Positions 1 to 7,024 of a stretch of 64,000 nucleotides of DNA are shown here, piece by piece. Origin of the DNA: Rhizobium sp. BT03 (GTDB lineage Bacteria; Pseudomonadota; Alphaproteobacteria; Rhizobiales; Rhizobiaceae); contig NZ_CP125644.1 in NCBI RefSeq assembly GCF_030053155.1, positions 1 through 64,000 of the forward strand. The letters run 5' to 3'. The position numbers and the translations under genes are program-made. The notes beneath the pieces are model-generated. The model ran no database searches, was not told the origin of the DNA, and saw only the letters and a list, made by a program, of their open reading frames with translations. Positions within the stretch are counted from its first letter, which is position 1, and every line of letters begins with the position of its first letter.

Positions 1-705
1 ATGATCACCATCGACAATCTCGTCGTCCAGTTCGGCGGTGTGAGGCCGATCAACGAGCTCTGCGCCGTGCTGACGGCGCCGGTCGCAGGGCTGATCGGCC
101 CGAACGGCGCCGGCAAGACGACGCTGCTCAACGTGCTTTCCGGCTTCGTCCGACCGGTTCAGGGAACGGTGTCGCTCGGCGCTGAGGCGCTGTTGCCGAT
201 GTCGCCGCTGCAGCGCGTGCGCGCCGGCCTGCGCCGCTCGTTCCAGACCGAGCAGGTCGTCGAAGACCTGACCGTAGCCGGCAATATCGCGGCGATCGCC
301 GATCATGTCGTCGGCGCGGCGCATCGTTCCGAAGCCGTCGAGGAAGCGCTTTCCTTCGCCGGTCTCACCGCGGCTGCCGACCGGCTGGGGCAATCGCTCA
401 ATCTTTTCCAGCGCCGCCTGGTCGAGCTGGCGAAATGCGTCGTCGGCAAGCCGAAGCTCATCCTGCTGGACGAACCGGCCGCCGGACTGACCGAGGAGGA
501 GGGAAAGGCGTTCCGCGAACTGGTGCTGCGCATCCCGGCCGAATTCCGCGCGCAGGTTCTGGTCATCGATCACGACGTCGAGCTCATCCGATCCATGTGC
601 AGCGAAACCATGGTGCTCGACTACGGCAAGCTGCTGGCGCTCGGCCCGACGCAGACCGTGCTTGCCGATCCGAACGTGCGGCGCGCCTATCTGGGGGAGT
701 TCTGA
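1..705 (+). CDS. livG: Branched-chain amino acid-type ABC transporter ATPase (LivG-like)
   Basis: This 234-residue protein is a cytoplasmic ABC ATPase that would energise uptake of a branched-chain amino acid, amide or aromatic acid. Walker A (GPNGAGKT) is at residues 33-40, Walker B reads LILLDEPAAGL, and a switch His follows in VIDHD. The ABC signature is unusual: where LivG normally has LSxGQ, this protein reads LNLFQRR, so the Ser/Gly that contact ATP are replaced. The ATG is the first base of the window; length and alignment fit a natural start, but I cannot see its RBS. The stop is one base from the next ATPase gene. The permeases and binding protein presumably lie to the left. The family is certain, the substrate unknown. 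Confidence 0.88.
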   Translation: MITIDNLVVQFGGVRPINELCAVLTAPVAGLIGPNGAGKTTLLNVLSGFVRPVQGTVSLGAEALLPMSPLQRVRAGLRRSFQTEQVVEDLTVAGNIAAIADHVVGAAHRSEAVEEALSFAGLTAAADRLGQSLNLFQRRLVELAKCVVGKPKLILLDEPAAGLTEEEGKAFRELVLRIPAEFRAQVLVIDHDVELIRSMCSETMVLDYGKLLALGPTQTVLADPNVRRAYLGEF

Positions 706-706
706 A

Positions 707-1423
707 ATGAGCGGGATTTCCGAAGTCAGCGTCGAAAACCTCGTCGTCGAACGCGGCGGCAAACGCGTCATTCACGATATCTCCTTTTCGGTCGCGGCCG
801 GCAAGGTGACGACCCTGCTCGGCGCCAACGGGGCCGGCAAGTCGAGCACCGTCATAGCCATGGCGGGCGTTCTGCCGCGCGGCGGCGCGGTGCGCCTGGG
901 AGACATCGCGCTCGAAGGATTTGCACCCGACCGCATCCGCCGCGCGGGCCTTGCGCTCGTTCCCGAAGGGCATCGCGTACTGGGGCAACTGTCCGTGGAG
1001 GACAACATCCTCGTCGCCGCGCTCGATCCGTCGGCGGTTGGGCGACGGAAAGGGCTGGAGCGCGCCTATGAGATCTTCCCCGAGCTTGCCGAGCGCCGGC
1101 GCCAATCGGCATCGGATCTTTCCGGCGGCCAGAAGCAGATGGTGGCGATGGCGCAGGCTTTCGTCGCAAAGCCACGTTTCATGATCGTCGACGAGCTTTC
1201 GCTCGGCCTCGCGCCTGCCGTCGTCAAGCGTCTGGCCGAAGCACTGAAGATTGCCGCCGCCTGCGGCATCGGTGTGCTGCTGATCGAGCAATTCGCCAAT
1301 CTCGCGCTGGACCTTGCCGACAAGGCTCTCGTGCTGGAGCGCGGCCGCCTCGTCTTCGACGGCCCCGCCGCCACACTGAAAGCGCAGCCGGACATTCTTC
1401 ATGGCGCCTATCTGGCGAGCTGA
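707..1423 (+). CDS. livF: Branched-chain amino acid-type ABC transporter ATPase (LivF-like)
   Basis: This 238-residue ABC ATPase is the second nucleotide-binding subunit of the HAAT-type importer. It has Walker A GANGAGKS, a canonical signature LSGGQKQ, Walker B FMIVDE, and LIEQFAN at the switch region; LivF proteins characteristically carry EQN/EQF there instead of a His. The start at 707 is chosen because an SD-like GGGGAG lies 9 bases upstream and the ATG follows the livG stop after one base; an upstream in-frame start would overlap livG. With a normal signature here and a degenerate one in its partner, the pair may hydrolyse ATP asymmetrically. Cotranscription with livG and the downstream AraC gene is likely. 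Confidence 0.9.
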   Translation: MSGISEVSVENLVVERGGKRVIHDISFSVAAGKVTTLLGANGAGKSSTVIAMAGVLPRGGAVRLGDIALEGFAPDRIRRAGLALVPEGHRVLGQLSVEDNILVAALDPSAVGRRKGLERAYEIFPELAERRRQSASDLSGGQKQMVAMAQAFVAKPRFMIVDELSLGLAPAVVKRLAEALKIAAACGIGVLLIEQFANLALDLADKALVLERGRLVFDGPAATLKAQPDILHGAYLAS

Positions 1424-1438
1424 GGCGAGGAGACCGTC

Positions 1439-2380
1439 ATGCGTTTTGCCGCCGATCACCGCCATGTCGAGACGGCTCGGGGCCGGGAATTCGCAGGGCT
1501 TGCCCGCACGCTGTTCGGCAATGTCAGGCTCGATTTCGGTGGCGCCGACGAGGAAAAGAGCGCGATGCTCTCGGCTATGCTCGGAGCGTGCCGGCTGACA
1601 AGGCTGGAAGCCGATCGGCATGTGGTTTTCGGCGAGCGGGCGGCGGCGGCGCCCGATGATCCCGATGCGATCAAGCTGATCCTGCAGACCGAGGGCAGCG
1701 CCTCGATCACACAGGGTGGGTTGCACGCGCCGGTCTCTATCAATGCTCTTGTGATCTACGATCCGTGCCGTCCTTATGTGCTGACCAACAGCACGCCGGT
1801 ACGGCAACTGCTGCTGCAACTGCCGCGCCAGGCATTGCCGCAGGCCGCCGTCGAACGGCTGGCGGCACCCTTCACCGCGCATGCCGAGCATGACGGCATG
1901 TGCCGCATACTGCTGTCGCTGATGGAATCGACCATCTATGAGATCGGCCATCTGGATGCGGCGCGGCGCTCAAGCGTCGGCCAGACCATGATCGATCTCG
2001 TCCGCACCATGATCGGCGAAGGGCCCGCCGGACAGGTCGTCAACCCGCTTGACCTATTGTTGTCGCGCATAAAGGACTTCATCACCAGGAATATCGACCG
2101 GCCGGATCTCACCGTCGCCATGATTGCCCGCCGCATGGGCTGTTCGGTGCGTTACATCTATCGCGCATTCGAGGCCGAGCGGCTGACGCCCGCCGGCTAT
2201 ATCTGGGACCTGCGCCTGCAGCGGGCTGCGACGAAGCTGCGCGAGGCCGACGGCCATAGCGGTGAAATATCCGGGATCGCCTTTGCGCTCGGCTTTTCCT
2301 CCAGTGCGCATTTTTCGCGGGCTTTCCGCGCCCGCTACGCTGTTTCGCCGTCGCAATGGCGCAAGGCTGCGCTTTCCTGA
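1439..2380 (+). CDS. AraC-family transcriptional regulator
   Basis: This 313-residue DNA-binding regulator has an N-terminal AraC-binding-like sensor region (about residues 1-180). Its C-terminal AraC/XylS double helix-turn-helix (about 205-310) includes the typical segment beginning MIARRMGCSVRYIYRAF and the second helix region around ALGFSSSAHFSRAF. It starts 15 bases after livF behind a GAGGCGAGGAG ribosome site, so it probably belongs to the transporter operon and may sense the transported compound. It could equally control the neighbouring catabolic genes on the other strand. The effector is unknown. Confidence 0.88.
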   Translation: MRFAADHRHVETARGREFAGLARTLFGNVRLDFGGADEEKSAMLSAMLGACRLTRLEADRHVVFGERAAAAPDDPDAIKLILQTEGSASITQGGLHAPVSINALVIYDPCRPYVLTNSTPVRQLLLQLPRQALPQAAVERLAAPFTAHAEHDGMCRILLSLMESTIYEIGHLDAARRSSVGQTMIDLVRTMIGEGPAGQVVNPLDLLLSRIKDFITRNIDRPDLTVAMIARRMGCSVRYIYRAFEAERLTPAGYIWDLRLQRAATKLREADGHSGEISGIAFALGFSSSAHFSRAFRARYAVSPSQWRKAALS

Positions 2381-2407
2381 GGCGGCCCGGGCAGGCGCCG
2401 GGCCGCC
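2381..2407. terminator. Hairpin between convergent genes
   Basis: A perfect 10-bp inverted repeat (GGCGGCCCGG at 2381-2390, CCGGGCCGCC at 2398-2407) with a 7-base loop sits in the 33-base gap between the AraC stop and the stop of the opposite-strand NTF2-like gene. It is followed on the plus strand by CGGATTTT. Position and strength fit a bidirectional terminator. Confidence 0.7.
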
Positions 2408-2413
2408 CGGATT

Positions 2414-2803
2414 TTATCGCATCGATTCCGCGACGCGTAGCGTATCGGTGAACTGCTCGAAGCGCCGGATCTTGCCGTCCGCCACGCGCCAGGCATGGAC
2501 GACGCGGGCCTTGAAGGATTTTCCGGTCTGCCGGTGGGTGCCGCTATAGCCGCCGATGGCGATGACGTCGTCTCCGGCATCGAGGAGGCGCTCCAGCTTG
2601 AAGGTGTAGCCGTCAAATGTCTCGCCGAGCGCCTGGAAGACGTGCCTGAAGACTTCCTGCGGGCCGACATAGGTGCCGGCACAGGGAAATCCGTCCATTT
2701 CGGTCCAGCGGCAATCGGATGCGATGTCGGCCAGCATGCCGTCCATATCGCGGCGGTCGTTGGCGTCGTAATGCGCCTTCACGATGTCGAAAGCTCTTTT
2801 CAT
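2414..2803 (-). CDS. NTF2-like / SnoaL-like protein
   Basis: This 129-residue small protein has the NTF2-like (SnoaL, ketosteroid-isomerase-like) cone fold. It shows an N-terminal helical segment KRAFDIVKAHYDANDRRDMDGML, a W at about 33, the central GTYVGP segment, and the terminal strands VVHAWRVADGKIRRFEQFTDT. Members are isomerases, hydratases or ligand-binding proteins, and no catalytic residue set is diagnostic here. It lies 10 bases downstream of the MoaF-like gene and is the last gene of a three-gene minus-strand unit with MoaF and an SDR. The specific role is unknown. Confidence 0.8.
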   Translation of the reverse strand: MKRAFDIVKAHYDANDRRDMDGMLADIASDCRWTEMDGFPCAGTYVGPQEVFRHVFQALGETFDGYTFKLERLLDAGDDVIAIGGYSGTHRQTGKSFKARVVHAWRVADGKIRRFEQFTDTLRVAESMR

Positions 2804-2813
2804 TGTCTTGTCC

Positions 2814-3593
2814 TCACACCGGTTCCTGGCTTGGCAGGTAATAGGTCATCGAAGCCTTGCGGATGAAAGCGCCGGCCGGGCTGTTCTGGATGCGTCCGTC
2901 GCCGGTGATGCCGAGGAATTTGCCGGTCGAGCGCATGTCGTCGAAATTGTAGAAGAAGGTTGAGGCGACCGGAATTTTGAACTCCCGGAAGGTGAAGACA
3001 TATTGGTTTTCGTCGAACCTGTAGGTGGTCGTCAGATCGACGTCGCCATGGCCGCGCTGGACGCCGACCAGGCACTGCCAGGCATAGCGCTGCGAGGAGA
3101 GGTAGGTGTGTTCGTAGACATGATTGGGGCTGTAGGTGAAATGCGCCCTGAGCCCGATAAGATCGCGGCTTTCCGCCGGCTCCGGTCCGCTCGCGGCACC
3201 GCCCTCGACGATACCAGGCCGGAAGACCTGCGCCACCTGCGGTTCGCCGGCGGCATCCTTGGCGTCGCGGACGATCGAATAGATCGAGAGCACTCGCCGG
3301 GTCTCGACGTTGAGGATCAGCGTTTCGGCCTCCCGCGGGCGGCCGGCGAAAACGATCTCGATGAAATAGGTGTTCGGCGCGACCTCGATCACCTCAGCCT
3401 TGTCGGTGGCGCTTTCCTTGCCGTCCGACCATTCGGCCTCGTCTTTGCCGAAGGCAAGGTCGAGTATACGGCCGTCATCGAAACCGATCCTATGGGAAGA
3501 GCCGGCCAGCGCGTCGCTCGCCGGCAGGCGGTTGGTGTCGATGCCATAGGCGAATTCGTCGTAGGTTTTCCAATCCTTCGGATTTTCGTTCAT
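2814..3593 (-). CDS. MoaF-like protein
   Basis: This 259-residue protein resembles MoaF, a family named from molybdenum-regulated operons whose biochemical role is unclear. Recognisable features are the N-terminal segment WKTYDEFAYGIDTNRLP and the C-terminal half with HTYLSSQRYAWQCLVG and FNFDDMRSTGKFLGI-like stretches (YNFDDMRSTGKFLG in this protein), consistent with an N- plus a C-terminal MoaF domain of lipocalin-like beta structure. The start has a strong AGGAGGAGA site upstream. No molybdenum-cofactor gene is visible in the window, so the context argues for a role in small-molecule catabolism with the SDR and NTF2-like neighbours. The family call rests on remembered resemblance. Confidence 0.72.
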   Translation of the reverse strand: MNENPKDWKTYDEFAYGIDTNRLPASDALAGSSHRIGFDDGRILDLAFGKDEAEWSDGKESATDKAEVIEVAPNTYFIEIVFAGRPREAETLILNVETRRVLSIYSIVRDAKDAAGEPQVAQVFRPGIVEGGAASGPEPAESRDLIGLRAHFTYSPNHVYEHTYLSSQRYAWQCLVGVQRGHGDVDLTTTYRFDENQYVFTFREFKIPVASTFFYNFDDMRSTGKFLGITGDGRIQNSPAGAFIRKASMTYYLPSQEPV

Positions 3594-3608
3594 CGTACTC
3601 TCCTCCTG

Positions 3609-4397
3609 TCATTCTGCGAAAGCGAGGGTCGGCAGGTCGACCGTGCCGGCGCCGCCGTCCACGGTCAGGATCGCGCCGTTGATCATCGAAGCCTCCGGCG
3701 AGGCCAGGAAGCAGACGGCGTTGGCGACATCCTCGGCGCTCGCCGGGCGGCCGAGCGGCACGTCCTTGGTGACGAGCGCATAGGCCTCTTCGACGCTTTT
3801 CAGCTTGAACTTCTCGACGATCACCTGCATCTGCTCGTCGGCCATGTCAGTCGTCACCCATCCCGGGCAGACCGTGTTGGTGCGCACGCCCTTGCGGCCG
3901 TAGTCGCGCGCCAATGACTTCGCAAGCCCGATGCAGCCGTGTTTCATGGTGACGTAGCCTGCCGCATCCGGCCCGGCGAACAGCCCGGCGATCGAGGCGA
4001 GAACGACGATATTGCCCTTGCTGCCGATCAGGTGCGGCAGGGATTCGCGGGCGCTGACGAAAGCGGTGTTGAGGTTGAGCCGGGTGGCGAGATCCCAGGT
4101 CTCATCGGACATGCTGATCGTCGGCCCGACACCATGGCCGCCGGCATTGGCGATCAGCACATCGAGCCCGCCGAATGTCTCGACAACAGTTTCGAGCGCG
4201 GCCCGCATCGCAGCGCCATCGGCCGCATCGGCGGTAATAACGGTGGCGCCGATCTCATCTGCGACGGCGCGAAGCGGCGCGGGGCGCCGTCCGACGAGCA
4301 CGACATTGCCGCCTTCCTGCCGGATGCGCCGGGCGACGGCGGCGCCGATGCCCGTGCCGCCGCCGGTGATCAGCGCCGTCTTGTTGCTGAAACGCAT
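3609..4397 (-). CDS. SDR-family oxidoreductase
   Basis: This 262-residue classical short-chain dehydrogenase/reductase has the NAD(P)-binding motif TGGGTGIG at about residues 10-17. NAGG is the NNAG equivalent, and the active-site YxxxK is YVTMK with the preceding Ser in VLASIAGL. The C-terminal substrate loop ends in INGAILTVDGG. It would oxidise an alcohol or reduce a ketone in the cytoplasm. The ATG follows an AGGAGGAAGAGAT site. It is the first gene of the SDR-MoaF-NTF2 unit, with 107 bp separating it from hpaI, so it may have its own promoter. The substrate is unknown. Confidence 0.87.
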   Translation of the reverse strand: MRFSNKTALITGGGTGIGAAVARRIRQEGGNVVLVGRRPAPLRAVADEIGATVITADAADGAAMRAALETVVETFGGLDVLIANAGGHGVGPTISMSDETWDLATRLNLNTAFVSARESLPHLIGSKGNIVVLASIAGLFAGPDAAGYVTMKHGCIGLAKSLARDYGRKGVRTNTVCPGWVTTDMADEQMQVIVEKFKLKSVEEAYALVTKDVPLGRPASAEDVANAVCFLASPEASMINGAILTVDGGAGTVDLPTLAFAE

Positions 4398-4414
4398 ATC
4401 TCTTCCTCCTGGAT

Positions 4415-4437
4415 CTTTCGATCATCATGGTCGAAAG
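4415..4437. promoter_or_regulatory. Inverted repeat upstream of the SDR operon
   Basis: CTTTCGA (4415-4421) and TCGAAAG (4431-4437) form a perfect 7-bp inverted repeat with a 9-base spacer. They lie 18 to 40 bases upstream of the SDR start in the 107-bp gap behind hpaI. The geometry fits a dimeric repressor or activator site; the regulator is unknown. Confidence 0.4.
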
Positions 4438-4504
4438 GCCGGGAGGCGTCCTGTCCAGCTGTGCAGTCCGTTTTGACTGAGCGTGCAAAACGATGCGGGA
4501 AAGG

Positions 4505-5311
4505 TCAGTAGACCTTCACGTCGCCCACGGGCCTGGCCGGTTCGGCCTTGTGGAAGTCCTCGAGCAGCTTGGCGGTGGCATTGGCAAGCAGCATGACGTC
4601 GTTGCCGATCGCGACGAAGGTGGCGCCGAGTTCGAGATAACGCTTGGAAAGGGCGAGATCGCCGATCAGGATGCCGGCGGCCTTGCCATGCGACTGGATC
4701 CGGGCAAGCGCCTTTTCGACTTCCGCCTGCACTTCGGGCGCTCCCGGCCTGCCGAGATAGCCCATGTCGGCGGCAAGATCGGACGGGCCGATGAAGACGC
4801 CGTCGACGCCTTCGGTCGTCGCAATCGCATCGAGCGCGGCAAGCCCCGCCCGGCTTTCGACCTGCAGCAGCAGGCAGATTTCGTCATTGGCGGTCTGGAG
4901 ATAGTCGGGAATGCGGTTGAAATCGGAAGCGCGGGCAAGGGCAGCACCAACGCCGCGCACGCCCTGCGGCGGATAACGCACGGCGCGGACCATGGCTTCG
5001 GCCATCTCCTTGCAGTCGACCATCGGAATGAGCAGCGTCTGCGCGCCGATATCGAGCATCTGCTTGATGATCCAGGTCTCGCCGACCGGCGGGCGGATCA
5101 CCGCATGGCTTGCCGATCCCTTCATCGCCTGCAGCTGCGAGGCGAGCAGCGGCACGTCGTTCGGCGCATGCTCGGCATCGAGCAGCAGCCAGTCATAACC
5201 GGCGCCGGCGCAGATTTCGACCGTATAGGGGCTGGCGAGCGCCTGCCAGAGGCCGATCTGTGCCCGCCCCTCTTTCAGGGCTTGCTTGAAGAGGTTCCTG
5301 GGCGCCGGCAT
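4505..5311 (-). CDS. hpaI: 4-hydroxy-2-oxoheptanedioate aldolase (HpaI/HpcH)
   Basis: This 268-residue class II, metal-dependent aldolase performs the last step of the homoprotocatechuate meta pathway, splitting 4-hydroxy-2-oxoheptane-1,7-dioate into pyruvate and succinic semialdehyde. The catalytic residues of the family fall at the expected spacing: H48 (in DAEHAP), R73 (VIRPPVG), E152 (LLQVESRAG) and D178 (IGPSDLA). These correspond to His45, Arg70, Glu149 and Asp175 of the E. coli enzyme with a constant offset of three. It is the last gene of the hpa unit, 12 bases after hpaH. Its product succinic semialdehyde would go to the GabD encoded in the same unit. Confidence 0.93.
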   Translation of the reverse strand: MPAPRNLFKQALKEGRAQIGLWQALASPYTVEICAGAGYDWLLLDAEHAPNDVPLLASQLQAMKGSASHAVIRPPVGETWIIKQMLDIGAQTLLIPMVDCKEMAEAMVRAVRYPPQGVRGVGAALARASDFNRIPDYLQTANDEICLLLQVESRAGLAALDAIATTEGVDGVFIGPSDLAADMGYLGRPGAPEVQAEVEKALARIQSHGKAAGILIGDLALSKRYLELGATFVAIGNDVMLLANATAKLLEDFHKAEPARPVGDVKVY

Positions 5312-5323
5312 GGTTTCACTCCT

Positions 5324-6127
5324 TCATGCAAAATAGAGGCTGACCGAACCGTAGGGGCCGAAATCGGCGTTGATGGTATCGCCGTGCCGCGCCTCGATCG
5401 GACGGATGAATGAACCAGCCAGCACGATCTGTCCAGCCTCGATGCCATCGCCATATTGCGCCAGCCGGTTGGCGAGCCAGGCAACGCCGCGGGCAGGCTG
5501 GTTGAGGACGCCGGCCCCAAGCCCCGTTTCCTCGACCTCGGCATTGCGGCTGACGATCGCGCCCATCCAGCGCATGTCGATCTCATCGGGCCGCACGGCA
5601 CGGCCGCCGGTGACGATGCCGGCATTGGCGGCATTGTCGGAGATCGTGTCGACGATGGTGCGCGCCTTTTTCGTCTCCGGGTCGACACGCAGGATGCGGG
5701 TGTCGAGGATTTCCAGCGCCGGGGTGACGTAGTCGGTGGCGTTCAGCACGTCGAAGATCGAGATGCCTGGCCCGCGCAGCGGCGCCTTCATCACGAAGGC
5801 GATCTCAGCCTCGATGCGCGGCTGGATGAAGCGATCGGCCGGCACGGTGGCGCCGTCCTCGAACACCATGTCGTCGAAGAGCACGCCGGAATCGGGGATA
5901 TCGATGTTGAGCGCATATTGCATCGCCTTCGAGGTCAGCCCGATCTTCCAGCCGATCGGCTTGCAGCCGCCGGTGATCTTCTTCTTCACCCAGGCGGCTT
6001 GCACCGCATAGGCATCGTCCATGTCCATCGCGGGATGTTTCAGCGACAGGAGCCCGGTCTGGGTGCGGGCGCGCTCGGCTTGGTCTAGACTTTCGGCGGC
6101 CGCCTGGATTTCGTCCTCAGACAGCAT
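5324..6127 (-). CDS. hpaH: 2-oxohept-3-ene-1,7-dioate hydratase (HpaH/HpcG)
   Basis: This 267-residue hydratase of the MhpD/HpaH family adds water to 2-oxohept-3-ene-1,7-dioate to give the HpaI substrate. Typical segments are KIGLTSKAMQ, the acidic metal-ligand stretch RIEAEIAFVM, and the C-terminal GSFIRPIEARHGDTI. Length matches the family. Its ATG overlaps the hpaG stop by one base (TGATG), which indicates translational coupling, and hpaI follows after 12 bases. The position between hpaG and hpaI follows the reaction order of the pathway. Confidence 0.92.
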   Translation of the reverse strand: MLSEDEIQAAAESLDQAERARTQTGLLSLKHPAMDMDDAYAVQAAWVKKKITGGCKPIGWKIGLTSKAMQYALNIDIPDSGVLFDDMVFEDGATVPADRFIQPRIEAEIAFVMKAPLRGPGISIFDVLNATDYVTPALEILDTRILRVDPETKKARTIVDTISDNAANAGIVTGGRAVRPDEIDMRWMGAIVSRNAEVEETGLGAGVLNQPARGVAWLANRLAQYGDGIEAGQIVLAGSFIRPIEARHGDTINADFGPYGSVSLYFA

Positions 6128-6999
6128 CAGAATACCTCGTCGGCGATGGTGTTTTTCAGGATGCCGAGGCCGTCGGCCTCGACTTCGACGACATCGCCGG
6201 GTTTCAGCCAGATCGGCGGGTCGAAGCGGGCGCCGGCGCCCGTCGGCGTGCCGGTGACGATGACGTCGCCGGGAACCAGCGTGGTGAAGGTGGAGATGTA
6301 ATTGATGATCTTGCGGAAGGAGAAGATCATCCGGCTGGTGCGGTTGCTCTGGCGCACCTCGCCGTTGACGCGGGTTTCGAGCTTGATGTCCTCAAGCTGG
6401 GCGGGGTCGGTGAAGGGGATCAGCCAGGGGCCGATTGCGCCGGTGCGATCGAAATTCTTGCCTTGGGTGACGTTGAATTTGGCATGGCGCACCCAGTCGC
6501 GAATCGTGCCTTCATTGCAGAGCGACAGGGCGGCGATGTGGGAGAGGGCATCCGCCTCGGCGATCCGCCGGCCGCCCTTGCCGATGACGATGACGATCTC
6601 GCCCTCATAATCGAGCTGCGGGCTTTCCGGCGGCCGGATCAGCGCTTCGCCATGGCCGGTGAAGGAACGGGGGAAACGGATGAACAGCGAAGGGTTGGAG
6701 GGCGCTGTCTGTCCGTCCTTATATTCCTCGTTGCGGTCGGGGAAGTTGACCCCGACGCAGATGATCTTTTCCGGTGACGGAATGGGAATTTCGAAGCGGA
6801 TATCGTCGAGCGCGAAATCCGGCTGCAATGATCTGCTCTCCTCGGCGAGCTGAACGAGGCGGCCCGCCTCGATCACCTCGCGAAGGCTCGCCCAGCTTGC
6901 GCCGTGGCGAGCCGACAGGTCGATGACGCCGCCCTCGACGGCAAGCCCATAGCCATGACGGCCGTTTCTGGAAAAGGACAGGAATCGTGGATGGGTCAT
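6127..6999 (-). CDS. hpaG: Fumarylacetoacetate hydrolase-family enzyme, likely HpaG/HpcE function
   Basis: This 290-residue FAH-domain protein has a short N-terminal region (1-75) then the catalytic domain, with GVNFPDRNEE, the acidic motif DYEGEIVIVIGKGGRRI and the C-terminal VTGTPTGAGARFDPP. In this context it should decarboxylate 5-oxopent-3-ene-1,2,5-tricarboxylate and isomerise the product. The well-studied enterobacterial HpaG is a fused two-domain protein of over 400 residues; here there is one FAH domain. I place the start at 6999 because an AAGAGAAGG site precedes it and a longer version (to 7050) would overlap gabD. The gene sits 25 bases after gabD and overlaps hpaH by one base. 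Confidence 0.87.
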   Translation of the reverse strand: MTHPRFLSFSRNGRHGYGLAVEGGVIDLSARHGASWASLREVIEAGRLVQLAEESRSLQPDFALDDIRFEIPIPSPEKIICVGVNFPDRNEEYKDGQTAPSNPSLFIRFPRSFTGHGEALIRPPESPQLDYEGEIVIVIGKGGRRIAEADALSHIAALSLCNEGTIRDWVRHAKFNVTQGKNFDRTGAIGPWLIPFTDPAQLEDIKLETRVNGEVRQSNRTSRMIFSFRKIINYISTFTTLVPGDVIVTGTPTGAGARFDPPIWLKPGDVVEVEADGLGILKNTIADEVF

Positions 7000-7024
7000 G
7001 CTTGTCTCGGGCCTTCTCTTGGCC

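Noticed and set aside
584..1951. Long minus-strand open frame (455 codons) opposite the ABC ATPase and AraC genes
   Set aside because: It is antisense to two well-supported genes, has Arg/His-rich composition typical of high-GC shadow frames, and matches no family I know.
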